Shown here: positions 35,544 to 45,014 of the stretch, piece by piece
Numbering within the stretch: the first letter of the stretch is position 1
Layout: each line of letters begins with the position of its first letter
DNA from: Ancylobacter sp. Lp-2
GTDB lineage: Bacteria > Pseudomonadota > Alphaproteobacteria > Rhizobiales > Xanthobacteraceae
Length of the DNA stretch: 64,000 nt
NCBI RefSeq assembly: GCF_020523795.1
Contig: NZ_JAJALI010000001.1
Coordinates: 62,001-126,000, forward strand
Reading direction: 5' to 3'
Notes under the pieces: model-generated
Seen by the model: only the letters and a program-made list of their open reading frames with translations
Database searches by the model: none
What the model was told of the DNA's origin: nothing
Made by a program: the position numbers and the translations under genes

Positions 35544-36436
35544 GGCCGTTCCCCCGTCGCGGGTTCGCCAATCGCGGGGGTGATCTCGACCGTTGCCGTC
35601 ATACCCGCCGCGAGTTCGACACCGGTCGGTACCCGATCGATGTGGATGCGCACCGGGATGCGCTGGGCAAGACGGACCCAAGAAAATGTGGCTGCGACAC
35701 TGGGCAGGCCGAGATGACCGGGCGCGTCGTTGCTGTTGTCGATTCCCCGGCCGGTGCTATCGACATGGCCAGATACAGGCTGATCAAAGCCCATCAACAT
35801 GATCCGTGCAGGGTCACCAACGCGAATCTGTCGTATTTTGGTCTCCTCGAAATAGCCGGTGATCCAGAAGCTGGCGGCGTCTAGGACAGCGACTTTCGTC
35901 ACACCAGCCGTAGCGTAATCGCCGGGCCGAAGCCTCAGATTGGTGACGTAGCCGTCGACCGGGGCGCGGACAGTCGAGCGGGCAAGATTGAGTTTGGCCA
36001 GATCGAGCGCCACCACCGCTGACTGATAGGCGGCGCTGGCAACCGCAGCAGCGCCGCTCGATTGCTGAGCCGCCTCCTGGGAGACGACGTCCTTGAGCTG
36101 GCTGTGCCGCCGCGCTGTTGCCTGACGAACGATCAGATCCTGGCGCTTCGCTTCAACCTCAGCCTCAGCCAACGACACTGCCAACCTGAGCCGCTCGGGG
36201 TCTATCTCGTAAAGGATATCGCCCCGACGCACATATTGATTATCAACCACGGAAACTGCGCTGACCGTGCCGGAGACTTCCGGCGCGATCTGCACGACAT
36301 CGACGCCAACTCGCCCGTCGCGGGTCCAAGGCGTTCGCTCGTAATGGCTCCACGCCTTTAGCGCGATAAAGGCGGAGACGGCGACGAGGCAAAGGGTCAG
36401 AGCATAGCGCCCAAGCAGGGATAGAACAGGTTTCAA
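35540..36436 (-). CDS. HlyD-type membrane fusion protein
   Basis: A 298-residue periplasmic adaptor. One N-terminal membrane anchor (YALTLCLVAVSAFIALKAW) precedes a split lipoyl domain (VQIAPEVSGTVSAVSVVDNQYVRRGDILYEID and later STVRAPVDGYVTNLRLRPGDYATAG) around a helical hairpin, then a beta-barrel. It resembles the AaeA/EmrA-like adaptors that pair with FUSC proteins. ATG 36436 overlaps the DUF1656 stop by four bases. Confidence 0.92.
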   Translation of the reverse strand: MKPVLSLLGRYALTLCLVAVSAFIALKAWSHYERTPWTRDGRVGVDVVQIAPEVSGTVSAVSVVDNQYVRRGDILYEIDPERLRLAVSLAEAEVEAKRQDLIVRQATARRHSQLKDVVSQEAAQQSSGAAAVASAAYQSAVVALDLAKLNLARSTVRAPVDGYVTNLRLRPGDYATAGVTKVAVLDAASFWITGYFEETKIRQIRVGDPARIMLMGFDQPVSGHVDSTGRGIDNSNDAPGHLGLPSVAATFSWVRLAQRIPVRIHIDRVPTGVELAAGMTATVEITPAIGEPATGERP

Positions 36437-36648
36437 GGGAGGAGTCCGATCGATGGCAGGTACTGCACGAGCAGACCGTAGATGATGACGAACGTGGCGA
36501 GCTCGACGAGCGGCCGATAAGCGAACAGGCGATGGAGGCTAGCGGCGGCGAACAACCGGAGCACCGCCATGGTGACGATCAGCGCGATAAACGCGAGCAC
36601 CACCAGGCCGGGGATGAGGACGCCTCCGAGATTGAGATCAACGATCAT
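36433..36648 (-). CDS. DUF1656 small membrane protein
   Basis: A 71-residue protein (MIVDLNLGGVLIPGLVVLAFIALIVTMAVL) with two transmembrane helices, the standard DUF1656 companion (AaeX-like) of FUSC pumps. ATG 36648 lies inside the last codons of the FUSC gene (11-bp overlap). The longer upstream frame is only the FUSC shadow. Confidence 0.88.
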   Translation of the reverse strand: MIVDLNLGGVLIPGLVVLAFIALIVTMAVLRLFAAASLHRLFAYRPLVELATFVIIYGLLVQYLPSIGLLP

Positions 36649-38752
36649 AGGTCGTGGTCCTCCCGTCTGCCGGAAAGCCGAGCGCGAACCGCAGGTCGGT
36701 GAGCAGGTCGACAATCCGCAGTCGCTTCCTGAGAGCGCTGCCCGCCATCTTCCCGATCAGGGTCTCAATGCGCTGATCGAGATCGAGAAGGTCGGCGGGT
36801 GTTAACGGCTTTCTGCCGCCGAAGCGCTTGGCGATCACGGATAGAAGCTCGCTCAGTTCGACGCCGGCGTCGCCCTTGATCTGCGGGATCGTCTTGCGAA
36901 GCTGTCCGGCGGCATGCCCGATACGAAGATGGTGCAGCGTATCGTCGAGCACATCCGGATAGGTTTTGCCGGTCAGCCGCAACCTTGGCAGCAACAAAGC
37001 TGTCCGATCGATCATCAGACTCGTCCAGCGCGCTTCGTTGGGCGCAACGCCGAGCGCGCGCCGCCCGACATCCCGGCGGCTCAAGCGAAGCACGCGGTTG
37101 ATCGCCCCGTCGACCGGCACGGTCTGGAACAGAGACATACTCACCGCGCCGAAGCCGACCGCAGCAAACAGCGCGATCACACTGTTGAGTGAGGTGGCGA
37201 AATCGCCGGTGTAGTAAGGGCCGAGCGCCGAGAGGATCGGAATGGTTAGCGTGATGCCGAGTGCCATGAAGGTCGTCGGCAGGCGTGCCTGCAGCGAACC
37301 GGCAAACAGGAAGGCCGGAGCGAGCACTGCGACAAGAATCCGAAAGTCCGTGACCTGGGGCAGGATGACGAAGCTGTAGACGAGGCTGATCACGACCCCG
37401 TAGATCGAGCCGACGATATATTTGACGACAAAGGGCACAGGCGCGTCGAAATTGCCGAACAGGGTACAGCACACGCCGAGAATAGAGACGGCCATTCCCC
37501 CCTCAGGCCAAGCTGACCAGATCCAGAAGGCGCACCCGATGAGGATGCCGGCGATGGCGCCAAGCGCTGCGCGACCCGCCATCCAGGGATCGCGGTGATA
37601 CACATAGCCCTTCGCCCGCTTCGGCCCATGAAGCGACGCCGTGTCGTGCAGGCGCCCGCTCGCCGCGATGATCCGTCCAAGCCTATCGCAGTCCTGCAGC
37701 AGACCAATCATCTCGGCCAGATGGCCGGCGAGGTTGGCCGCAAGCCTGTCGCCGGGCGTCGCGGCGTCTGCGCTAAAATGCTTCTGGACGGACCGCGCGT
37801 GTCCGATCAGTTCGGCTGCGCCAGCCTCCCGGTCTTCCGGCTCGACGCTCGCAACCCAGGCCCCGACGTCACCTATCAAGGCGACGAGTTCATCAGGCGT
37901 ATCTGCGTCCCCTATGCCAAGGGCGTGAACCCGGTCTTCGATCTCTGCTGCAAGCGATATCAAGCGGGCGAGCCGATCATGGATGAGTCGCAGTATCTGG
38001 CGTGGTGGCGTTGGCACCGGATCATAGGGCAGATGCGTCGCAAGCCCCTCGAGTACGAGCAGGTCCGCTGCGAGTTGGTGACGGTCGAGCTGGCTTTCTC
38101 CCGGCGTTCCGCTCAGGGCATCGCCCACCAGCCGACGGGCGTCCCGCAGCGTCGTCGACAGCTTGCCCGTGAACTGGCCCGTCATGGGTTTCGGCAGGAC
38201 GTAGCGATGGATTAGGACTGCGCACAGAATCCCTATCGAGATTTCCTGGACGCGCAACGATGCCGTCTCGAAAACCGAGCCTGGATCGAGCACGCTCGGG
38301 AACCCGATCAGGCTCGCAGTATAGCCGGCAAGAACGAAGGCATAGGCTCGTGGCGTGCGATCGAGCAGCGAGAAAAACAGGCACAGGCCGATCCAGCCCG
38401 CGAGCACGATGCTGCACAGCATCGGATCGTTCACGAAATTCGGGACGATCGCGACTGTTGCTATGGCGCCGACGAGCGTTCCGGCAAAGCGATAGACCCC
38501 CCGGCTGAATGACGCCCCGGCGGAGGTCTGCGAGACAATGTAGACGGTAATGATCGCCCAGAACGGCTTGGGAAGCCCGATCCGCAGCGAAACATAGTAG
38601 GCCAGCATCGCTGCGGCGAAACTTTTCGCCGAAAACAGGATCGCATCCGCATCCGCCTTCATGGTGGGCGTGCGCAGGAAGCTCGTTCTAGCTTTAAACC
38701 GGGCTGCAACGGTCTTGCTTGAGGGGGTGATTATGGGCTCCGTAGTGTTCAT
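36638..38752 (-). CDS. FUSC-family aromatic-acid exporter
   Basis: A 704-residue inner-membrane protein of the FUSC/AaeB type. Two sets of about six membrane helices (first block residues 40-190, second block about 390-530) are separated by a cytoplasmic region, with a soluble C-terminus. The N-terminal block has LPKPFWAIITVYIVSQ and then GVYRFAGTLVGAIATV, typical of the family. It heads an operon in which every junction overlaps: FUSC, DUF1656, HlyD, NodT, LysR. Substrates are probably aromatic carboxylates or similar toxic compounds. Confidence 0.92.
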   Translation of the reverse strand: MNTTEPIITPSSKTVAARFKARTSFLRTPTMKADADAILFSAKSFAAAMLAYYVSLRIGLPKPFWAIITVYIVSQTSAGASFSRGVYRFAGTLVGAIATVAIVPNFVNDPMLCSIVLAGWIGLCLFFSLLDRTPRAYAFVLAGYTASLIGFPSVLDPGSVFETASLRVQEISIGILCAVLIHRYVLPKPMTGQFTGKLSTTLRDARRLVGDALSGTPGESQLDRHQLAADLLVLEGLATHLPYDPVPTPPRQILRLIHDRLARLISLAAEIEDRVHALGIGDADTPDELVALIGDVGAWVASVEPEDREAGAAELIGHARSVQKHFSADAATPGDRLAANLAGHLAEMIGLLQDCDRLGRIIAASGRLHDTASLHGPKRAKGYVYHRDPWMAGRAALGAIAGILIGCAFWIWSAWPEGGMAVSILGVCCTLFGNFDAPVPFVVKYIVGSIYGVVISLVYSFVILPQVTDFRILVAVLAPAFLFAGSLQARLPTTFMALGITLTIPILSALGPYYTGDFATSLNSVIALFAAVGFGAVSMSLFQTVPVDGAINRVLRLSRRDVGRRALGVAPNEARWTSLMIDRTALLLPRLRLTGKTYPDVLDDTLHHLRIGHAAGQLRKTIPQIKGDAGVELSELLSVIAKRFGGRKPLTPADLLDLDQRIETLIGKMAGSALRKRLRIVDLLTDLRFALGFPADGRTTTYDR

Positions 38753-38830
38753 TCCGCCAGTTGTGATCGATTTGCAAAAGCATTTAAATTCGTTATTGTG
38801 ACATAAAATATCTAAAAACGGTCATTTATC

Positions 38831-39652
38831 ATGTCTGTGTTGCGATCTGCTGTTTCCGTTTTTGATCCTGACCTCACCCTTCTGCCTGCGGTCGCCCACA
38901 AGCTCGACTTCGCGGACCATGAGTCGGAAGTGCCTCTGCACGTCCATCGCAAAGGTCAGTTGATCCTCGCTCTGCATGGAGCCGTCACCTGCACTGCGGG
39001 CAACGAAATCTGGATAGTACCCCCCAATTGCGGGGTCTGGATTCCCGGTGGCGTGCCACACAGCGCGCGCGCGACCGCGAACGCCCGGCTCAACTATCTG
39101 TTTGTCGAACCGGATGCTGCGAATCTGCCCGAAACCAGTTGCACGCTATCGGTCTCCCCCATGATCCGCGAGATGGTCGATCGGCTTGCCGGCGAGGGCG
39201 CGGACTATCTCGCCGACAGCCACGCCGCCCGCATCGCGCGTGTGATCCTCGACGAACTTGCACAGATGCCGCGTGAGCGGTTCAATCTTCCTATCTCCGG
39301 CCATCCGAAGATCCGGGCGATAGCGGACGCTCTGGCGATCGAGCCTTCGGACCGCAGTACGTTGAGCGATTGGGCGAACCGGGTTGCGATGAGCGAGCGG
39401 TCGCTGGCGCGCCTGTTGATCCATGAGACGGGACTGACGTTCGGGCGCTGGCGGCAGCAACTCCACCTCGTCGTCGCGCTACGCGAATTGGCCAGCGGCG
39501 AGACGGTGCAGAATGTCGCTGCCGAACTGGGATACGAATCGGTCAACGCGTTCATCACGATGTTCAAGAAGGCTCTGGGCACCACGCCGGCGCAATATTT
39601 TTCGCAACGCAATGCACTGGCTCAGCCATATCAGAAATCAAGCGACGATTGA
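38831..39652 (+). CDS. AraC-family regulator of the efflux operon
   Basis: A 273-residue AraC/XylS regulator with an N-terminal cupin domain (VPLHVHRKGQLILALHGAVTCTAGNEIWIVPPNCGVWIPGGVPH) and a C-terminal double HTH. The second HTH is ELASGETVQNVAAELGYESVNAFITMFKKALGTTPAQYF. It is transcribed divergently from the FUSC operon with only 78 bp between the start codons, so it probably controls that operon. Confidence 0.9.
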   Translation: MSVLRSAVSVFDPDLTLLPAVAHKLDFADHESEVPLHVHRKGQLILALHGAVTCTAGNEIWIVPPNCGVWIPGGVPHSARATANARLNYLFVEPDAANLPETSCTLSVSPMIREMVDRLAGEGADYLADSHAARIARVILDELAQMPRERFNLPISGHPKIRAIADALAIEPSDRSTLSDWANRVAMSERSLARLLIHETGLTFGRWRQQLHLVVALRELASGETVQNVAAELGYESVNAFITMFKKALGTTPAQYFSQRNALAQPYQKSSDD

Positions 39653-39734
39653 TCTTTCCGCGCTCATCAAGCTACTTCGACTATGGCGGCACGCCTGTCG
39701 AATTGCTGGCATGCTCCACCCAAAAGTCCTTCGC

Positions 39735-40496
39735 CTATTTGCCGCCAGTAACGTCCAGGAATGTGCCGGTGATAAAGGAAGCTTCCTCGCTCGCCAGCCA
39801 CAGGATTGCGCGCGCGACCTCTTCGGGCTGGCCACCCCTTCCCATCGGGATCGTGTCCCTGACCCGATCCACCCGTCCTGGCTCTCCGCCACTGGCGTGC
39901 ATCTCGGTATAGATGTGGCCGGGACGAATGCAGCAGACGCGTATGCCCTCCCGCGCCACTTCCTTTGAGAAGCCGATGGTGAATGTTTCGAGGGCACCTT
40001 TCGAAGCGGCGTAGTCGACATATTCGTTCGGGCTGCCTAGCCGGGCCGATGCAGACGAGATGTTGATCACGACACCACCCCGCCCGTTGTGGCGGGTGGA
40101 CATCCGCCTGACCGCCTGCTGGGCGCAGAGCATCGGGCCGATCGCGTTGACCGCGAATATCCGTTGCATGCGCTCGAAGCCGAGATTTTCTAGCCGGGAT
40201 TGCTGCGCAATGATCCCCGCATTGTTCACCAGCACATCGATTCGGCCAAATTCCCGGTCGATCGTGGAGAAAAGCCGGATGATTTGTTCGGGGTCGGCAC
40301 TGTCTGCGCGCACGGCCAAAGCCCGGTGCCCGGCTGCTTCCACATCGGCTGTGACCGCATGAGCGGCGGCCTCATTGGAAACAAACGTGATGACGACATC
40401 ATAGCCTTTGGCCGCGGCAAGCCGCGCAGTCGCAGCACCCACGCCACGGCTTCCTCCGGTTATCAACATCAGGGGGGGCTGCGAAACGGTATTCAT
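39735..40496 (-). CDS. Short-chain dehydrogenase/reductase
   Basis: A 253-residue classical SDR. The cofactor loop is TGGSRGVGAATARLAA, the structural motif is NNAGI, and the catalytic triad lies in INISSASARLGSPNEYVDYAASKGALE (Ser, Tyr-x-x-x-Lys). Length and C-terminal SFITGTFLDVTGGK match glucose-1-dehydrogenase/FabG-like enzymes. It follows an MFS transporter gene by 69 bp on the same strand. The substrate is unknown. Confidence 0.92.
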   Translation of the reverse strand: MNTVSQPPLMLITGGSRGVGAATARLAAAKGYDVVITFVSNEAAAHAVTADVEAAGHRALAVRADSADPEQIIRLFSTIDREFGRIDVLVNNAGIIAQQSRLENLGFERMQRIFAVNAIGPMLCAQQAVRRMSTRHNGRGGVVINISSASARLGSPNEYVDYAASKGALETFTIGFSKEVAREGIRVCCIRPGHIYTEMHASGGEPGRVDRVRDTIPMGRGGQPEEVARAILWLASEEASFITGTFLDVTGGK

Positions 40497-40565
40497 TCTC
40501 CGGCCTTTCTCAGGGGATTGAATGAGGCCAGCCAGGAGCCGACCGTTTATTGGGTTTCAGATTGG

Positions 40566-41747
40566 CTATGCGACAGTTGTAACCTCGGCTGTCCGGCTGC
40601 GCAGATGGGGGCCAAGTGCCAGGACAAGCGGAATGATCAAAACGGCGGTGGCGGCCGCCGAGAGAACGCCGACCGTTCGGCTGCTGTGATCGGCGATAGC
40701 CCCATAAAGGATCGGGGCGAGACCACCGGAGCCGATAACACTCGTATAGAAGATCGCGAAAGCCCGGCCTGTATCGCCGTCCGACAGCTCAGGCACGGTG
40801 CCGTAGAGCACGGACGATGTGCCGTTGAGAACAATGCCGAGCAGCGGCAGCAGGATGAGCGTCAAGGGCAGCGGCGTGAACAGCGTCGTGACGATCAGCG
40901 AAGCTGTCACGGCCTCGGCCATCATCACGGTCCTGACGACGCCCAGCCGCTCTCCAAGGTCACCGAAAACTGCTTTCCCGAACGCTCCACCGATAAACAG
41001 CAGGGCAAGTGCGATGCCGACTGTTGGCAACCCGCCACCCCGTCCCTGAACAAGAAAAGGAAGAAACAGCAGATATCCCATGCGGGTGGCGGTATCGAAG
41101 CCGCCGATCGCCGTGAGAACACGAAAGCCGCCGCGTGGGCGGCTGATGGTCGCCTGTCTCACGCATTCTCTGCGGGCGGAAACGGGCGGTACCAGTCGAA
41201 CCAGAGTAAAGATCAAAGCGGCTCCGAGCATCGCCATCATCCCGAGCACTGGTTGCCACGCCAGGGCTGTCAGCAGCAACGCGACAAGCGCCGGCAATAC
41301 AGCCTTTCCAAGATCGCCCGCGAAATTATAGATACCCAAAGGACGTCGCGCGGCTTGCCCATAGCTTTCTGTGACTAGCAGGGAGGCGCGCGGGTGCTGA
41401 ATGCTCGACCCGATGCCGGCCACAACGAGGCCGACGCAGAGCCCCGCCAGCCCAAATGGCAGAGCCATGATCACCAGCCCGGTCGCCGCGATGGTCGTCG
41501 AAAGGATCAGAGCGGCGCGGGCCGACCAGACGCGCAGAAGCCGATTGGCAGGGAGCTGAAGACCGCCCATGGTCGCGTAATAGAAGGCACGGATAACGGC
41601 AAGCGCCGCATAGGAAAGCCCGAACTGCGCCTGCCATACTGGCATGAAGGCATAGAGGGCATCCGTGTAACCATCATGCAGGGCATGTGTGAGACTGGCG
41701 CCGACAAGGCTACGCTTTTGACTATTCCATCGATTGCTGCGGGACAT
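40566..41747 (-). CDS. MFS transporter, fosmidomycin-resistance-like
   Basis: A 393-residue major facilitator protein with twelve predicted helices. The start VGASLTHALHDGYTDALYAFMPVWQAQFGLSYAALAVIRAFYY and the GIGSSIQHPRASLLVTESY segment resemble the Fsr (fosmidomycin resistance) branch. With the downstream SDR gene it forms a two-gene operon divergent from the LysR regulator at 41884, likely for export of a toxic compound. Confidence 0.9.
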   Translation of the reverse strand: MSRSNRWNSQKRSLVGASLTHALHDGYTDALYAFMPVWQAQFGLSYAALAVIRAFYYATMGGLQLPANRLLRVWSARAALILSTTIAATGLVIMALPFGLAGLCVGLVVAGIGSSIQHPRASLLVTESYGQAARRPLGIYNFAGDLGKAVLPALVALLLTALAWQPVLGMMAMLGAALIFTLVRLVPPVSARRECVRQATISRPRGGFRVLTAIGGFDTATRMGYLLFLPFLVQGRGGGLPTVGIALALLFIGGAFGKAVFGDLGERLGVVRTVMMAEAVTASLIVTTLFTPLPLTLILLPLLGIVLNGTSSVLYGTVPELSDGDTGRAFAIFYTSVIGSGGLAPILYGAIADHSSRTVGVLSAAATAVLIIPLVLALGPHLRSRTAEVTTVA

Positions 41748-41883
41748 CTCTCACTGGTCTGCTCGGAGGGCTGATTGTCGTGCCGTGTCTGGCCATCTTC
41801 TTATTGGACGGTATACGTGTGAGCTTTCATCGACTAGTATGGATTTTCTCACACATAACGTTCGCTTTCCTCACGGGTTTAGC

Positions 41884-42813
41884 ATGCGCCGTCTCCCCCC
41901 CTTGAATGCCCTGCGCATATTCGAAGTCGCTGCCCGGATGGGCAGCTATGCCGAGGCAGGAGTTGAACTTGGCCTTACCCATGGCGCGGTGAGCCGACAG
42001 ATCGCCGCATTGGAAGGCTGGCTCGGTAAGAAGCTGTTCGTGCGGGATGGGCGCCGGATGGTTGCTACGCCAACGGCGAAAATCTTCGCCGCCGAGGTCG
42101 GCCTTTCATTCGACCGTCTGGCGGTCGCAGCAGAAGCCTGCGGCCGGCCGAACGCGCGCCGCATCCTGCGCGTGAGCGCCCCGACCAGCCTGGCGATGCG
42201 CTGGCTCATCCCTCGACTTGGGAGCTACCACGCCAATCACCCGCACATCGAAGTCGTCGTTACGACGGTGTCCTGTGTTCAGGAAGAATTGCGCGGTGGC
42301 GTGGATCTCTCGATCCGGCGTGGTGTGGTTAGGGAAGATATATGGCCCCAGCATCATGTCATTCCGGTTCTAGATGACGTGGATACGCTGATCATGAGCC
42401 CTGCCTTGTTTGCCAAGCGCCCGATCCTCAAGCCTGCGGACATTGAGGGGCATACGCTGCTTTCGAGTGAAACCCGTCCCGGCGATTGGTTGAACTGGCT
42501 TGAAGCGGCAAACCTCCAGCATCTGGCCGGCCTGCCGCGTCAGACATTCGACCACTTCTTCGTCGCCCGCCAGGCCGTGGAAGATGGGCTTGGCATCGGG
42601 ATCGGCCCGCTTCCCATGCTGGATATCGACATCGCCAGCGGAAGTCTGATGACGCCTCTGCCTGACATCCGGGTTTCGAGAACGGGATATGTCGCGGTCA
42701 TCCCCCAACAGGCCGATCCTGTAAGTCTGGTTCGTGGTTTCGTTGAATGGCTGATTGACGAGGCGTCCGGCGAAAACAAGGTCTACGCAGAAGGTCGTCA
42801 CGCGGCGGAATAG
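41884..42813 (+). CDS. LysR-family regulator (GcvA-like)
   Basis: A 309-residue LysR regulator from ATG 41884 (MRRLPPLNALRIFEVAARMGSYAEAGVELGLTHGAVSRQIAALEGWLGKKLFVR). A longer frame extends to 41734 but overlaps the divergent MFS gene and lacks domain content. The GcvA-type HTH and the substrate-binding domain are complete. It is placed to regulate the divergent MFS-SDR operon. Confidence 0.88.
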   Translation: MRRLPPLNALRIFEVAARMGSYAEAGVELGLTHGAVSRQIAALEGWLGKKLFVRDGRRMVATPTAKIFAAEVGLSFDRLAVAAEACGRPNARRILRVSAPTSLAMRWLIPRLGSYHANHPHIEVVVTTVSCVQEELRGGVDLSIRRGVVREDIWPQHHVIPVLDDVDTLIMSPALFAKRPILKPADIEGHTLLSSETRPGDWLNWLEAANLQHLAGLPRQTFDHFFVARQAVEDGLGIGIGPLPMLDIDIASGSLMTPLPDIRVSRTGYVAVIPQQADPVSLVRGFVEWLIDEASGENKVYAEGRHAAE

Positions 42814-42819
42814 CATTCC

Positions 42820-43090
42820 CTACAATCCCATTCCCCGCTGCCGTCCCAACTCCCACGACACCGTTCCGCCTTGGACTATCCCCATGACTTCCTTGCAGAG
42901 CTGGTGGCCGATGACCGGCCGCCACGGGAGAAACGTGAACTCGGGGGACTTCTCCACGATGGCGAGCTTGCCGCCTGAAAGCTGAAAGGTACCGGTGACG
43001 GTCTCGCCATCGGCCGCCATGCGGAACGGCAGCGCCTTACTTGCAGCAAGCTCATCACCGGTTCGGATCGCGGATACACGGACGATCAGA
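42820..43090 (-). pseudogene. 3' fragment of a second DUF3363 relaxase gene
   Basis: The minus strand reads ALPFRMAADGETVTGTFQLS, then GGKLAIVEKSPEFTFLPWRPVIGHQL, ending VQGGTVSWELGRQRGMGL and a stop. This matches the last 70 or so residues of the intact relaxase at 45933 (KPFRAAADGETVAGTF through GRQRGLGL), with many substitutions. No start or upstream part exists here. It is the tail of a related but distinct relaxase gene, separated from the intact one by the 3-kb cargo block 43108-45914. Confidence 0.88.
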
Positions 43091-43107
43091 CAACGGGTGC
43101 AACACGC

Positions 43108-43947
43108 TCATTCCTCATAAGCGACGCCATAGTTTTCGCCGTCTCGCTTGATGTGCGCAAAGCCGAGTTCGCCCAAGTGCATACCTGCGACTGGCAACCG
43201 ATCGGAGCTTACGAGGTCCAGCAGCCGCGACCGTGTTTCGGCGGCGATATGTGCGTCCTGGTCGAACGCGATCGACACCTCCGGGCGCGGAACCTGAATT
43301 TGCGGGAAATGAACGATGTCGCCCCAAACCAGCAGGCTCTTGTCACCTGAATCGAGCCGATATCCGGTGTGCCCGGCGGTGTGGCCCGGAAGTGGAACCG
43401 CCGTCAGGCCGGGAAACACCTCACCAGCGCCAAAGGTGCGCAGCCTGTCGCGGTAACCCTCGAACGCCTGACGCGCCACGAGGAAGTTGCCACGTGCGCG
43501 CTCGGGCGCCCGGCTCAGATTGCCGTCGTCTTCCCAGAACGCGACTTCCCGATGGTGGACGACAAGCTCGGCATTCGGAAAGACGGCTTCCCCGGATGCA
43601 TCCATTAAACCCCCGACATGATCGGGATGGGCATGGGTCAACAGGATTGCGTAGATTTCCGAAGGGTGAATGCCAGCGAGTAGCAGGTTGGTAGTTAATC
43701 GACCGCCCCATTGCTTGAAACCACCAGCGCCTGCATCGATCAGGATCGAGCGACCGCCTCCACGGACAAGGTAGCAGTTGATATGGATCGAGGTATGATC
43801 CGTTATCCCCGCATTTTCCTGCATACGGGCGGCATCGACCGGGTCGATATTCGCGAGGAAGTCGAAACTGGCGTGGAGATAGCCATCGCTGACTGCGGTG
43901 ATTGTTAAGTCACCGATCTGTTGGCTGGGTAATGCGAAACTAGACAT
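43108..43947 (-). CDS. Metallo-beta-lactamase-fold hydrolase
   Basis: A 279-residue MBL-fold enzyme with the metal-binding motif LLTHAHPDHVGGLMD and downstream ligands in VPLPGHTAGHTGYRL and WGDIVHFPQIQ. It resembles AHL-lactonase/PpaA-like or general thioester/lactone hydrolases. No signal peptide is seen, so it should be cytoplasmic. It is the third gene of a minus-strand operon with a tautomerase and an EthD-like protein. Hydrolysis of an aromatic-degradation lactone is plausible. Confidence 0.9.
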   Translation of the reverse strand: MSSFALPSQQIGDLTITAVSDGYLHASFDFLANIDPVDAARMQENAGITDHTSIHINCYLVRGGGRSILIDAGAGGFKQWGGRLTTNLLLAGIHPSEIYAILLTHAHPDHVGGLMDASGEAVFPNAELVVHHREVAFWEDDGNLSRAPERARGNFLVARQAFEGYRDRLRTFGAGEVFPGLTAVPLPGHTAGHTGYRLDSGDKSLLVWGDIVHFPQIQVPRPEVSIAFDQDAHIAAETRSRLLDLVSSDRLPVAGMHLGELGFAHIKRDGENYGVAYEE

Positions 43948-43968
43948 TGGTTTTCTCCTGGCATCCGC

Positions 43969-44295
43969 TCAGTTCCACGCGTGAATGCTCGACGCTTCAT
44001 AGCCAAAGCAGCGGATGCGCGCGGTGAGGCCGGTATTGCGCTTGATGGCGTCGTCCAGCTCTTCCATGAACCGATCCATGACTGGCGGCGTCCGAAAAAG
44101 CTCAAGACGGTATTGGATTTCTGCAAAGGCGGGGTGTCCCCGGCCGTGCCGGACAGCGACATAGATGACATGCACATTCACCAGTGCAGCCCGGAGAATA
44201 CCGGTGCAGAGTTCGGTGCATTGCTCGACGAGCTCTGCGAGGGCTTCGTCCGGCGGCATCCTGTCTGCCGGGATGTAGATCGTGACATTCGGCAT
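43969..44295 (-). CDS. Tautomerase-family protein
   Basis: A 108-residue protein beginning Met-Pro (MPNVTIYIPADRMP), so Pro would become the catalytic N-terminal residue after Met removal, as in 4-oxalocrotonate tautomerase/MIF-type enzymes. The spacing to the long C-terminal part fits a single tautomerase unit with an extension. It lies seven bases after the EthD-like gene and 21 bp before the MBL gene. Confidence 0.78.
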   Translation of the reverse strand: MPNVTIYIPADRMPPDEALAELVEQCTELCTGILRAALVNVHVIYVAVRHGRGHPAFAEIQYRLELFRTPPVMDRFMEELDDAIKRNTGLTARIRCFGYEASSIHAWN

Positions 44296-44301
44296 TGGGG
44301 C

Positions 44302-44847
44302 CTACTGAGCCTTCCCGACAGCGGCGTCTCCGTCACGCGTCAACTGCGCCGTCATCGGTGCATAGACATGAACCCCTCCCGGCAGATGCTTGATGTCAGG
44401 CGTCTTGCCGCGCTCCACCTTGGCGAGCCAGCGCTGTTCCGGGAACTTCTCCATTGCGACCGCCTGCATCGCATAGGGGGTGAGGCCCAACCGGATCATA
44501 GGCTCGGGGCCTGTTGCGCTAAACGCCAGGTATTCGCCCTCACCAATGGCCGGCGCGCGCTCGACGCCGCCATAGAGGTTCCGGTGCCAGTCAGTGATGT
44601 GCTGCTGCCAGCGTGCAAAATTGCCGCCGCCCTTCTGGCGGTATTCCTCGCCCGTCAGAATATCAAGGCCGTCGATCGAGTGGACGGCGAGATAGACGGG
44701 GCAGCCACCGCTCAATGCCTTGAAACGCTGCGAGGTGTGGAAGCCGCTTACCGAAATCAGGGCTGGCAGCTTGTCCAGGCTGTAAAAGTCATTCCATTCC
44801 GCTTCGCTGCCGGAGTCGGCAAAGCTGCATTCGACCGTGTAGATCAT
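44302..44847 (-). CDS. EthD/dimeric alpha-beta-barrel-like protein
   Basis: A 181-residue protein starting MIYTVECSFADSGSEAEWNDFYSLDKLPALISVSGFHTSQRFKAL. The pattern of small residues and of W/F-Y-x-x-x-x-L-P resembles EthD or DUF4286-type dimeric alpha-beta-barrel proteins often found with aromatic or ether degradation enzymes. AAGGTG precedes the ATG. It is the first gene of the three-gene operon, divergent from a LysR regulator. Function is not assigned. Confidence 0.65.
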   Translation of the reverse strand: MIYTVECSFADSGSEAEWNDFYSLDKLPALISVSGFHTSQRFKALSGGCPVYLAVHSIDGLDILTGEEYRQKGGGNFARWQQHITDWHRNLYGGVERAPAIGEGEYLAFSATGPEPMIRLGLTPYAMQAVAMEKFPEQRWLAKVERGKTPDIKHLPGGVHVYAPMTAQLTRDGDAAVGKAQ

Positions 44848-45014
44848 TATTTCACCTTCGACCGGAAGTTTGTCCTTCCGGTCTTGTCTTTCGTTGATAT
44901 TTTCTCATGATAAACTGCCAATCCATGCCTATATATCGACAATGGATCATGCTTCAGTGATCTAATATCAAGGTGGCGGCAGATCGAATGCCGAACCGCC
45001 CTGTCAGGATCGTC

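Noticed and set aside
41734-41883. Extended start of the LysR gene at 41884
   Set aside because: It would overlap the divergent MFS gene and precede the LysR HTH by 50 non-conserved residues.
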